From: Brachionus manjavacas | Taxonomy: Eukaryota; Rotifera; Eurotatoria; Ploima; Brachionidae | DNA length: 64,000 bases | Direction of reading: 5' to 3' | NCBI GenBank assembly: GCA_019054805.1 | Contig: JAHQIY010000007.1 | Coordinates: 501,501 to 565,500 of the forward strand | In this document: positions 19,295 through 31,677 of the stretch, piece by piece | Layout: every line of letters starts with the position of its first letter | Position numbering within the stretch: position 1 is the first letter of the stretch | Program-made: the position numbers and the translations under genes | Notes under the pieces: generated by a model | Told to the model about the DNA's origin: nothing | The model's database searches: none | What the model saw: only the letters and a program-made list of their open reading frames with translations

Positions 19295-22200
19295 TTTAAA
19301 ATATTTGTTTACTAATTCATCTAGATTTAAGTCATAAATATTGAAAATTTAAGGTGATGATGCAAGAATTAAGTATCAGCTTTATGAAGTGCCATGTGTC
19401 AAGCGATCAATCAAATCGTGTCACATAGCGAACAGAAAATATTTCGTAATAATGAACGAGAAGCATCAAAACTAACACGCTTAACAAAATGAGAAAATAT
19501 CACCGATGCAATTAAAATCGTACAAATTAGGTAATTTAAGGGTATTTACCTTTTTAAGACGATTATGCAACAGATTGTTTACTGCAATGGAATTCGATAT
19601 TTACATTAAGTTGTTTTCGATGTTCACTAAACACTTGTATTCCTTATCTATTGATTCTACTTTTAAAATTAAAAAAAATATTGAAATATTCACTTAAGCC
19701 ACGATTAGCTTTATGAATGCTTTAGTTAATTTTTTATTTAAATTTGTAAGTCACATGACGCTTCGAAACGGACACTTTTTTAATTCGAAAAATATGCTGC
19801 TTAACTTGAGTAAATATTTAATTTGTACAAATGCAAGTCATTATTTACAATATTCGATCTTTGTAGTCAAAAATCAATAACAAGGGCCAAATTTCCAAAA
19901 ATCTGCAAAATCTCTTCTAAAATTGATCGATTTTTCTGTCTAAATCTCTTAAATTTAAATTTTAGTTAATTTTAAATTAACATCAACTTAACTTTGCATT
20001 TACATCGCATATTTTTTTTTTCGAGTAAAATTAAGCTTAGATTGTAGACAAAAATGGTTTGTTATAACGAATTAACTTAAATTTCTGAAAAATTGCTAAA
20101 ATTTAATACAAATGATTCAATAAAATAAATCCCTATGAATAGAACAAGTTCATCCATAAGATTAGAGTTTTTAGATAAATATTTTAAAATAACCAACTTT
20201 TGGTTTTCAGCTCATAACAAAATCCAGCATTTATTCTAGAAATTTGTTAAAAAAATCAAACTTTTTAGATTATTATAGCAATATCTTAAGATTAAAAGTC
20301 TGCTTAAAAAAAATATAATACTTTTTTTAATTTTAAAATGAAATATAGTCAAAAATTAAGATTATATTTTTATTAATTTAGAAAATATGAATTATTTCAA
20401 ATAATTTTTTTACTATTCAATAAATTTAAAATCTGAAATAATACCTTGAAAAAAATTGTTAAATCTATCTTATGAACAGTTATTCTTTCTAAACAAGAGG
20501 TCGCCTTTTTTAAATCCTTTTATAGAAAATATTGTATGTAAAAGAGAAAGATATTGAAAAAAATTTTCTCCCCATTAAGTCCAATCTCATTTAAATCTTA
20601 ACTTAAATCTTAAGTTTAGTATTTAGAAAATTTTTGTAACTTGGCCTTCAAATAAAAAACATTCGAATAGTTTTTAGATTATCACAGTGAAAATTGATAA
20701 AAAAATATTTTGTGACAATTATTAATCAGGCAGCTCTTATTATTCCGACTTGATCGGCAAAGACAAAACCTGTAAAAAAATTTTCGAAATTTTCGTTGTG
20801 TACAATTGAATTACATGAAAAAATAAAGGGAACTACTAAGCTTTAGGCATAATATATTAAATTCTGCTAATGAATTTAATGCTCTTAGTGAAAAATTAGT
20901 CATAAAATTTAAAGTAAAAAGCATGAATTTATCTCTTAAGGGAAAAAATAAAAAGCCTTTTCAATATTTAATTTAAGCATCAAATTTGATGACACTCAGA
21001 CAATATTCTGGTAATCGCCTAGCTTTAATCAAAAGCAATAAATGGAAATAAATTAATATTTAATTAAATTAAAAAAATAAAGTCTTTATTTATAAATCAA
21101 ATAACTTTAATTCAATTTTTTTCTCTCTAAAAATAGCAAATTTCTTCATTCAATTGAAATGAAAAATTGATAGATTAAAAAATTTAATAATGTATGTTTA
21201 TTATTTAATATTTAAATCCAAAATCATTTTTAAAAATAAATTTTTTAATTCACTGTATTGAATCTTTCAATAAAATAAAAGTTCATTTTTTTCCTAATTT
21301 CCTATCTATATTAAATATCTATAATAATCAAAAAATTTAGTGCTATTTTCCAACAAATTAATTAATAATGCTATTTGAATACGATTTAAAATAATTTCCC
21401 AGAGATCCTTAAACAAATATGAAGTGAATTATTAATATTTCTATAAGCCTTATTTTTAATAAATAATTAATTTTTTTAAATTATTAAAAACAAGTAAAAT
21501 TCTGCTGGGATTTTTTTTATTTTAAAACTCTGAATTTTTAGAATTAATAAATTTCAATTTTTTTATTAAATGAACCTGAAAAATAATTTTTGTTCAATCT
21601 TCATCGAAAAAAAATCCAATTTTAAAAGCCTACATTAGTTATAAAACATCATGTCTAAACTTAAACCTCAATTAATTTCGTCCAATTTATCTTAATAATT
21701 TTTTGAATAAAAATAAACATTTAGCCACTTAATGAGCTTTTAGTCGATTGTTGTTTTTTTTGTTTATTTATACATTCTTCTACGATATCAACTGTAACAA
21801 AAGCTATTCTCATAAAAGAACGAAAACAAATGCGGAAAGCAAATTAGATTTGGTTGACTCGGTTTATTGCGGATTTTGTGACAAAGCATAAACTATAAAT
21901 CATTACAAATCGCAGATATTTTGAGCTCTTAAAAGCGATTAGTTCAATTGTTTTCAACAATAGATTAAAATTAAAAATCCGAGTTTTGCCCTTTGTTCCA
22001 CTAAAATTGTTTTCATTAATTCAAATTACTTCTGAAAAATTGATCACTAGACTAAAATGAATATCGATTTTCGAGCTAAAATTCCGAGTTCTAATTCAAG
22101 AGAACAAATTCTAAAAATTTTAAAATAGAAGCCTGCATTTCTTAGGTATCTTTTACTAAAAAATAAATTTTTAATTAGAAATTTTGATTCAGTCCTTTAA

Positions 22201-25200
22201 ATAGCTGATAAAAAAGAAAGAATTGAAATCTAATACTAAGATGTTTGACAATGCTCGTAAATTCTTTAAATAAAATAAATTTTTTATTAAAAAATAGCTA
22301 TTTCTAATGATAAAATTATAAATTTTAATTTAAATTAGATAAAACAATGTGAATCCTGAAAATTTAAAAAAAGTAAACCAGGTGAATTGAGATAAAAGCA
22401 ACGGTTTGTAAACGCTTCAATGCTCCTAGGACCAATTCATCCGAAAATATAATTAAAATAAAAAAATGAGTCAATTTTATTGATTAATTATCGATTTACG
22501 ATCGATAAGTAGTATTTTGATGATTCTATTTAATAATTAATTTATCTTGGGGTTCTAAAAATAATCGGTGAAACTTTAATTAAATAGAGATTACTTTAGA
22601 CTAAATGCTTTCCATTTTCTATAAAAATATTTTCGAGATTTTACTTTAGATAAGGTTTTACTTGATGATTTCGATCAGATAGTTTATATGTTTAGCGAAA
22701 AGCTAATCGAAATAAACTAAAGTTTTAGCTTTCTAATTAAAGAGATCTGTTCTTGTGCTAATTTGATCAGATAAAAAGCAGGTCCCTTAAAATTAAATAG
22801 TTTAAAAAACCGCCTTTAATCGTTTGAAATATTTAAGCGAATATTAATTTTTTATTTTAGCCGTAAAGTTAAAACATTTATATCACAATGTTGGATAATA
22901 AATTAATCAAGAAAATTTTTAACCAATTTTTTAAAATAGATTCAAAAATAATTAGCGAAAATTAAAAAAAAAAAAGAAATATATCTAAACTGTTTATTTT
23001 GATAAAAATAATTTGTTCAGTGAAAATATAAAAAACATCATGAGAAATCTATAATCAATTCGTAAAAGTAAATTAGAAAAATACTTGAGATAAATAAATA
23101 AACTGACTTCAAAAACATACTGAATATATAAAATTATATAGATGAAAAAGAATTTTCATTATTTTATTGCATTGAATCAAATAGTTTTGATTATAATGGA
23201 CTAGACAACCTGTGATATATATTTAGGTGCTAGATTTGAATTTTTTAATCAAGAAAACACAAGTTTGTATAAACACAAAACATGGTATAACCAAAAGAAT
23301 GTTAATTCTCTTAAGTATCTTCTTTTTATTTTTTGAAACAAGAAATTAAAAAGTATATACAGAATAATCAAGAAAATTTTTAATTTTCGATACTTTATTA
23401 AGATATTCATTATTTATTTATTTAATTTACGACTGAAACCTTATTGACAGTCAATTTTAAAAAAATGTCTTATAAAAAATGAAATATAAAATGTTCAATT
23501 AAAAATAGATATTTTTTAAATTTCAAAGTCAGCTATAAAAAGATCGTTTAAAATTATGTTCAAATAAAAATTTCTTGATTTGATTCTAATGAATTAGTTA
23601 ACAATTTCTTAACAATATTCTTTAGCAAGAACACAAATCTTTCTATTTGTATTCTTAAAACTTTTTTTAACCAGAACATGGTCATATTTACGCACTTTTT
23701 GCGCATCAGTTGTTCAAAAAATATCTTTTATTAATCAATTTTAATATCACCTACTGAGTTTTATTTTAATCCTTAATAAAATGAGGCTACATGTATGAAC
23801 ATCTTTAATGATTTACCAATAATAAGTTCTACTAGGTGTAAAGATGTTTTCAAGGACTATTTTATTATAATCTATCTCTAAAAATTAGATTACAATTTCA
23901 TTTGAACAAAGCGACCATCAAATTTGTTTTCGGACTGATTATCTTGATCCAAGGTCTTATAATAATTAAAAAAAAATTAACACTAGATTAATTAACTATT
24001 TAAATTTTTTTAAATTGATCAAAAATTAATTTTGAATTTGATCACAAAATTCATTATAATTTTAATTCATTATTTTATTTTTATCCAAAAAAAAAAAGAT
24101 TTCAAATAAAAAAATAATTAAAAAGATTTTTTCAAATAATTTTTCTTCTTTAAAGTGGTCTACAGTGTTTTTTTTTTAGATTTTCTCATTAACTTGACTA
24201 GATAATAATGTTTGAATTTGCTTTAAAGTTTGATTCTGTTTTGATTACTAAAAAACGTTTTAAAAAAGTATCTAAATAAAAGAAAATCACCAAATACTTT
24301 TTTTAAATTCTGTAAATTAAAATATGTCAATAAATTAATTAGACTTGCGAAAAAATTCAGAAAAAAAAGGCCCAATAAAACCCAATATTCAAGCAAGTTC
24401 TTAGAATTTTTGGAAAATTTCAAAAAAAACAAAAAATTTTTTTACGTAATTTACGTAAAATTCAAAATTTTTTAATTGTAAAATTTTGTAAAAAATGGAA
24501 TAATATAGTAAAAATTTTTATTTAATAAATCAGTTTATTTTTAATGTAAATTTTAGTCTCAATTATTTTGAATCACAATTGGGAAAACCCAAAATAAAAT
24601 ATTTTTTATATTTAAATATTTTTTCACAAAAAATACCCTAATAATTTCGTAAAATTACGAAAATTTACGTAAAAAAAAAATTAACGTAATTATGCGAAAA
24701 AACCGATAAAAACGCTAATGTCAAATCACCACTGTAAATCAGATATATTACTTGTTATTTAATGTTAAAATGAGTTTAATAAAAATGGAGAATGGTTGAA
24801 ACTCAAATAGAGCTATATTAGATATTTTTTCAGGTTGCTTTTTTGATGATGAGTTTAAAATTTACAAAAAAAATTTAAAAAAGTAAAAAATTCATAAAAT
24901 ATTGAAACATGCAGAATTTGCAATTTTTTTGTCGTAAAAATTTTATTTTTGTAATTATTTGGGAAGGTTTGAATGAAATTTCACTATGTCAAAAATTGTT
25001 AGAAGCAACCGAATTTTTTTTAATTATTTATATATTTGCGGATGAGTGATATTTTTTTGTCATTTTTTTGAAACTAATGACTTATATAATTCCGAAATGG
25101 TTTGGCTTTCATCATTCACTCTTTAAATTGTTTTTTTCTCAAAAGTACCTTTAGCTCGTTCTCCTAATTAGAAAATTTAAATTTACATAAAAATGGTAAA

Positions 25201-25599
25201 TTTCAATGATTAAATCTTCACTTCAGCAAACTTTATAAGTTGATGGTTAAAAAAGACTATTGAATTTGGAGGATTTTATCCATGTACTACCGAGTTCTCA
25301 AGATTAAATTAAAATTAAAATAAAATGCCGAAGTTACTAATAATTTGAGCTTAAAAAAGGAATTAGATGCGCCATATGGCCCTGGATGTAATCCAAATTT
25401 ATGTGTCCATCCTTAGTTTATTTTGAGAAAGTGGGAAAACATATTATTAATTAAAAAGCATAAATATTAACAAATGAATTAAGAAGTCTTGTTACATGGT
25501 TTTTTCTCAATACAGTAGGGAAATTAATAATCTAAACTTAAGGATAAGAGATTTTTAGGAGCAAGCCTAGAAACCAACATGTCTGGTTTACCGATGTAA
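19295..25599. other. Long A+T-rich gene desert
   Basis: The first 200 bases (19295-19490) are less A+T-rich and are probably promoter or 5' UTR of the minus-strand SH3-type gene. Beyond that I see no supported coding exon, RNA gene or transposon. Short ORFs here are made of Phe/Leu/Lys/Asn codons expected by chance. Confidence 0.45.
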
Positions 25600-25895
25600 G
25601 TGAGTATTAGTTTGGAGCTTTTTCTGGTGATTCAGATTTCAGTTCCAGCCTCAACTGAATCAAGTTTATTTGTGAAGCGGCAGCTTTCGTACTTCCAGAG
25701 GCAGCATGCAACCATCCGGCAATCTTCAAATTGTACATCGACAACCAAGCAGTGATCGAACTCTGGAAAAGAGTGAGAGCGAAATGGAGCAAGTTCTCCA
25801 ATCGACTTTTCGCACAAACTGAGTCATTCCATTCCATCGGTGGTCAGATTTCTAAAGCAATACAAAGTGGGCTTCGAATACCTTACTCCTTTGTG
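25600..25895 (+). mobile_element. Possible retroelement remnant with RNase H-like segment
   Basis: On the plus strand the segment reads CEAAAFVLPEAACNHPAIF then KLYIDNQAVIELWKRVRAKW, which recalls an RNase H block (acidic YIDNQAVI). Its 3' end (TCGAATAC..ACTCC.TTGTGTA..TGCTAC) resembles the end of the remnant at 7800-8056. The match is weak, and the opposite-strand ORF at 25607-25837 is treated as a shadow. Confidence 0.35.
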
Positions 25896-26456
25896 TAGTT
25901 GCTACTATTTCTTTCTTTTCAGAAACATGTAACATCTGTCATTAATTATTTCAATTTATCTCTTTTAGATTTTATTTTGACTTATTTTGCTTTTAATTTT
26001 TTCCCTTTTTTTAGTTTTATAATCCGATTTTTTTTGATAGCTCGGTACAGTCAAACAATTAAATATATAAAAGCATATATTTTTACAAGGTAAAAAAAAG
26101 AAATATCTAGAGGTAAAAGTTTATTTTCACAAAAGAATTAATTCAAATAATATGAACACATATGAATTATATAAACTGATGCTTTTCCAATTAAAAATTG
26201 AACTTTTTTTTAATAAGCTTGCTTATTTTATAAAAATTTAAGCAATTATCCTAGGTACTCTGTTTAAAAGATTTTTGGATTTTTATCTATTGAATAAAAA
26301 ATTTCTACACTAAATTAAAATTTGCTCTTAACTTTTTAGAATGGAAAATTTCCATCTAACATGCCATTAATTATTTTGAGAAATTTAACTTTTTAACATT
26401 GTGAATTTTAGACCAACAAAAAAACAGTGCAAAAATTTAATAATTTAAAATAAATT

Positions 26457-26668
26457 TCTTTAAGTCCTAAATTGATTCTGAAAATTGCATCAGCTGATGC
26501 ATTCAATGTGTCACTAAAATCCAGTTTCTGCAAATACTCTGAAAAGCTATTTTCATTTATCTATTTTAATGTGTGTGCATTTTTTAGAATTTTTGGAGAA
26601 ATCAGAATTCAGTGATGCATTGAATGCATCAGATGATGCAATTTTCAAAACCAATTTAAGGCTTAAAG
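26457..26668. mobile_element. Short foldback/MITE-like element with 58-bp arms
   Basis: Arms 26457-26514 and 26611-26668 are inverted copies with few mismatches; both contain AAAATTGCATCA and GATGCATTCAATG. The loop is about 96 bases. It sits within 100 bases downstream of the stop of the divergent Tubby-like gene, so transcripts of that gene may include the hairpin. Confidence 0.65.
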
Positions 26669-26761
26669 AAAAAAAATTGTGGTTCCAAATTCATGCTGCA
26701 AAGTATTTATTCGAACACAAAATTCAGTTCTTAATTGAATAATTTTATTTACAAAATATTG

Positions 26762-28018
26762 CTAATTATGAGTTAGACATGATACAGCTAAACCAAATGC
26801 AGAGAAAATACTGAATGGATAAGTAAAATCTAAAGTGTAAGTTTTTTCCTTAATTTTTCCGATTTGTAAAACAATGTTCTGATAGGGATCATTTTTGTCA
26901 GTCAATTGAATATTATTAGTTGAAGGCATTTGAGCCCTATCTTTAAAATCCATTGTGTAAGTTTTTGTCTTGGGATCAAATTGGGCATGTTTCGAGACCA
27001 AATATTTTTTCTTGGATCCTTTGTTTGGTCTTAAGGGAGCCAAATTTTCCTTAAACAGATTCAACACAACATTTACATCCTTTGGTTTCATGTTTCCAAT
27101 TAATTTGTTGTTAAAAGTAAGCTCAAAATATTTTTTATGCTTTTGTCTTGGCTCGTCCTCTGCCGTTTTCTCTTCGTCATAAGAATGGTCATGATCGCTT
27201 TCATCCTCTCTATTTTCGTACCATCCAATTAGGTCGTAATTACTCCGCTTCAAATTTGAGTGAAGCTCGCCCAGCTTTACTATTTCATTGTACCTGCTCA
27301 AATCTGTTGTTTTGAATGAATATGCCGAGCTGATTACAGACTTTTTGTGCTTAGTAAAAATTATTGGCTCATTTGGGTCATATTGATCAGATTCCAAGTA
27401 TAAAAAATATTCCGAATACATCCGTTTTTCTACTCGGATGCTACACCGAACTAGGGTTTCTTTGGGACAACATGCAATCAAAAATTTAGCCTGATCTTTT
27501 TGCAAAATTCCGAAATACTTATTTTCAAGGTATCGGTCTTCGTTTGGGTCAAATGAATAAATTTTTGTTTTAAAGTCGTAGCTTTTTTTGGTGCTGGAAT
27601 GAGTTTCAAAGTTCTCAAAGTCATCGTCATCGTGACCATGAGAATTTTTCCTGGTCCTCATTGGTACTGGTTTTACAATAAATGGATTGCTATCTTCTGT
27701 AAAATGAAATTCGGATCTTTTTATGCTTTTTTCACTGTCAGGCTGATTCAAGGCATTTTTATTTTTGAAATAGAATAACTTTTTATCTTTTGAGTTTACT
27801 TTATAATTCGCAGATATATTCTCATCATCTTCGGATGCGAAAGGTAAAATTTTTTTATTGTATTCTTTTGTTTTGGGCCTGACTCCAATAATCTTCTTTT
27901 GGTCAGTTTCTTTTTGACGGCGTTCATATTCAAAAGTTTCTGATAGATTTGCGTATATTAGATCTCTGCTTGAGGCTAGACCCGAGTTTGTCTTGTCGGA
28001 ACGATTAGTGGCGGACAT
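26762..28018 (-). CDS. Divergent Tubby-family protein
   Basis: Single exon, 418 residues, ATG start. The C-terminal half (about 165-418) follows the Tubby domain: YFLYLESDQYDPNEP matches the YFLHL strand region, and the end TYTLDFTYPFSIFSAFGLAV corresponds to the Tubby C-terminal TMDYNYPLCALQAFAIAL. The NVLGxKGPR signature and the basic phosphoinositide-binding segment are not preserved; the latter reads KHKKSVISSAYSF. An acidic/basic loop (DHDHSYDEEK) interrupts the domain. The N-terminus has SSRDLIYANL, close to SGRNLIFADR in the neighbouring Tubby gene at 31678. It is probably a diverged tandem paralogue; membrane or cargo binding is uncertain. Confidence 0.75.
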   Translation of the reverse strand: MSATNRSDKTNSGLASSRDLIYANLSETFEYERRQKETDQKKIIGVRPKTKEYNKKILPFASEDDENISANYKVNSKDKKLFYFKNKNALNQPDSEKSIKRSEFHFTEDSNPFIVKPVPMRTRKNSHGHDDDDFENFETHSSTKKSYDFKTKIYSFDPNEDRYLENKYFGILQKDQAKFLIACCPKETLVRCSIRVEKRMYSEYFLYLESDQYDPNEPIIFTKHKKSVISSAYSFKTTDLSRYNEIVKLGELHSNLKRSNYDLIGWYENREDESDHDHSYDEEKTAEDEPRQKHKKYFELTFNNKLIGNMKPKDVNVVLNLFKENLAPLRPNKGSKKKYLVSKHAQFDPKTKTYTMDFKDRAQMPSTNNIQLTDKNDPYQNIVLQIGKIKEKTYTLDFTYPFSIFSAFGLAVSCLTHN

Positions 28019-30427
28019 GGTAAATTTTAGAAAAGTATAGAACTATTTTTTCATGATAAATTTAAACGTGCTGATTATTAATCAAAAATATTTTGACGAA
28101 TAATTAGAAAATTCTTATCACTTTAATATGTTGACATCATAAATATTTTTGAAGTATAAAATGCTAAAAATTTATCTAGAAATAAAGATATGAAGATATG
28201 ACTTTTTGTAAATTTGGACTTGAGATTATTTGAATTAAATTGTGATAAATTAACTTGAAATTTTTTATTCCTCACCCATTAATAATAGTTTTTTTATTTG
28301 GAATAAAATTAATGATATAAATAGGTTTCAGGTAATTGAAGCAAAAATAACAATTAAATCTTTTAAAATAATAAATGTCATAAAATTTATTAGAAATAAA
28401 ACATATAAACATCTTGATATAATTAGTATAAATGTCTCAAAAATCAAATGAATGTACAATCTTTTCTATTGTTTTTTTTTTCTAAATAATTCGAGGTATT
28501 GCTGAGTCAAAAGAAAAAAAAATTCAAACTAAATATTTGATTGTGATTCTATTGATAATGTGAAAATTGTTTAAATTCCCCTTCGGTGCTACGAATTGTT
28601 TATTTAATCAAAAGGTAAATGGAGCTTTTTGAAACTTTTTAATTGTTTCGACAGAGTGTAACTGAATTCGCTCCTTTTTTTTTGTTTTTATTTTTTATAC
28701 GATTAAATTTACCTAATTTAAAGTTGATAAATTTAAATTTTCAAAACTGCAAAAATTTTTCTTTTTAAATTTTTTTCCCAAAAAATATATAATAATCTCT
28801 TCAAATGGTTTATTGCAAAATTTTATATTTTGTCGGAATTATGTTTCATTTGAAGCCATTAATCTCACTTTTACTCATTTTTGAGGCTGAAATTTTCAGT
28901 AAAATGCAGATGAATGGCTTTGAGAGTAGCAAAATTTCGTCAAAATGAATACAATACATTCTACAGTAGAAAAATTTAGTTAAATTTTTTTGATCCAAAT
29001 AAAAAGCTTCATACTTAATCAGAAAACGACCTGGATAGTCAATTTTATATATGAATTTTAGCAATTTATATTCTTACCTTATCATTACCCATAAATTCAA
29101 ATAAAAAAAACAATCTTTTATGCTTTTACAATTTTTATTTTTCTTTTTCAAGCAATATTTCAAGAATATTTAATTTAATTAATTCAAAATTATTCAATTC
29201 TTTTGTTTAACATTTACTTTTTGCTCTAATTTATGTGTTTTTTCAATTTTTAAAATAATCAAAAATAACTTTTACAAATTCCAAAATTAACGCTAATGTG
29301 GCTGAAAGGGAGAATTAATATTCATTCCAAACAGCCAGGGAATTTTCCCAAATTATTTTTTAAATAAATAAATAAATATTATCATTACCCTATCCCGTAA
29401 AGCGTCTCTAATCTGGATCTTCGCCCCGCCTAATTATCTTGAATATTAATTCCTAACAACACTAAAACTACTCATTCATAGACAATAATTAATTATATGC
29501 AACTTATATTTTTTTAAATCGACTATTCAATTATTCAAATTTACAATTTTTAAATTTTTTCAACTAACCCTTCTATTCAGCTATGATGATCTACTACTTG
29601 GTTTCGTTTTAATTAATTTAACAAATTAGATTTAATAAACAAAATCTAAGATAAAATAAAGGAGTCCGGGGCGTAGCCCTAGGTTGGGGAAATCGGTTCA
29701 GCAAAAATAATGAGCGGATTATGATAATATTCACGATAATACTTGCTGTGAAATTCAAAATATTCTATTGCATTTGTTAACCTAATAGGGAATTTTAAAA
29801 GTTAAACATTAGAAAAAAATTAAAAATATTAAATAAGTTAAATAATTTGAATAATTCAAAAGTTGAAAAATTGAATAGTTGTCCATTAGTCAAACTACTG
29901 AAAGATATAGGATTCTAATAAATGAAATATTCCTTATAAGGTAAAGATAAATATTTCTAAAAGGACTAAAAATAATTTAAATATTTAAAGAAAAAAATCT
30001 CATTTTCTATTGTTTCCTTGATTACAGATAGTTTGTCTAATTTTTATTATTGCTCAATAATTTTGTGTTATTTTTTCAAAAAAAAAGAAAATTAAATTTT
30101 CCAAAAGAAATTTGTATTTAAATTAAAAGTTGAAGTTAAAAGCTTTAAGAAATTAGTCAATCTTAAAATAAAATAATCTATATGCTTTTCAGAAAAGAGT
30201 TTGGGCATTTCTAATATTTTCTTTCAAAACATTTTTTATAATACCTCTTCGGTAAAATTTAAAAATAATTCAATGCAAAATATGGTGACAGTTTAATTGA
30301 ATCGATGAAAAAAAATCAATGAACAAAAGCATTTTAGATTTTTCTATGCAAAATTAACACTACACGACCCAATTATTTTTAAATATTTTATATTTTATTT
30401 TGGTTATTTTTACTATCTAATTTTGTA
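28019..30427. other. A+T-rich intergenic stretch between Tubby-family genes
   Basis: No gene supported. Two short G+C-richer islands stand out: about 29390-29440 (ATCCCGTAAAGCGTC, CTTCGCCCCGCC) and about 29650-29690 (GGAGTCCGGGGCGTAGCC). Neither forms an ORF or an RNA class I can name. Confidence 0.4.
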
Positions 30428-30549
30428 GTGCCTTTTCTATTCTAGCGGATAATGGGAAGGCGCTCATCTCCCTTTCCGACATCTTTTGAGCAACGGCTCT
30501 GATCTGATACATAGATTACTGCATCGAGTTGACCATTTACACCGCAATT
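30428..30549 (-). mobile_element. tRNA-derived SINE, copy 3 (truncated)
   Basis: Contains the SINE body in the same orientation as the other two copies (CTAGCGGATAATGGGAAGG, CGCTCATCTCC, AACGGCTCTGATCTGA) and breaks off at ACACCGCAATTTA, before the tRNA-like head. Confidence 0.65.
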
Positions 30550-31677
30550 TACAATTTTATGCTATAATGAAAATAATATTAATAATAATAATAATTAGCT
30601 ACTGCAAGAAACTTGCGGAGAAGTCTTACACGGAAGACTACTATGGTAGCTATATTAATCAATTAATTAATTTAAATATTTCTAAAATTGTTAAATCTAA
30701 AAAACAAAAAAAAATTAATAAAATTTTTGACAAGCCTAACAAACTTCCCTTTTGTTTTTAAATCAACTTTTTTTTCAAGATTTGTTGAAATTAATTTAGG
30801 GGAAAATTCGATAAATTTTTTTGGATTTTTATTTTATTTGGCTTTTTAAATAGTAAAAATCAGTCTAAAAAACTAGTTAGTATTAAAAAGTTACTCTATG
30901 ATCATAAAATCAATGATAAGTCTAAAAAAAAATTTTAAAAACTTTTGCGTATGCTCATATTTCCTGTTACTTTGGCAGAATTCAAGAAATTCATAGCTTG
31001 AGTTTTATTTTCTTTTTAAATGATAGTAAATTATTTTTCCTTTCAATTATTATTTTTAAAAGCTTTTGCTTATATAACTATTATCCTAACTTTCAACTAA
31101 TCTACTCCTATCTTTAACTTTATTTTTAATTAATATATTTAATCAAAATATATTCAAAAAAAATTTAATTGAAGATATTCAAAAAAAATTGAAGTTCCGA
31201 TCGAAAAAACAGTGAAGCATTCAAAAAAAAAGCATCACATAATCAAAATCTAAAAATTGGACAATTATCCTATCTTGTTTTAAATTTTTTTTTATTATTG
31301 AACAAAAAATATTTGTAAAGAAAATTTACATATTTGATTATTTTTTAAAATTAGGATTAAAACTGAACAAGAAATTAATTTTTCAAACGAAATTCATAAT
31401 GTAAAAATAAATGGTTTTTAAAATATCGGAAAAATGAAATATTTATTTACAATCTAAAAGAAGGCAAATTTAGTTATTTTTATTTTTTTCGATATTTTTT
31501 AATTTGTTATATAAAAAAAACATTTGATTTATAAACTTTCAGCCCTAAAAATGCATAGAAATTTAAATTTTTTTCTGGAGTTAACTATCATGATAGACTT
31601 TGTGAGTATTATCTTTCACTTTTCGTTGATAAACAAGTCTTTGCTTGCTCAAAAGTTAGGACTCAATATTCCACTTG
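30550..31677. other. A+T-rich intergenic stretch
   Basis: Nothing beyond the probable 3' UTR of the minus-strand Tubby gene ending at 31678. Confidence 0.4.

Noticed and set aside
21780-21900. Plus-strand patch reading RTKTNAESKLDLVDSVYCGF before a stop
   Set aside because: Short, with no second exon in phase and no recognised family; too little to support a feature.
24223-24432. 69-codon minus-strand ORF
   Set aside because: Almost entirely Phe/Leu/Asn/Lys, as expected by chance in A+T-rich DNA.
30486-30761. 91-codon plus-strand ORF
   Set aside because: Starts inside the SINE copy without an ATG-led family match and continues into low-complexity sequence.
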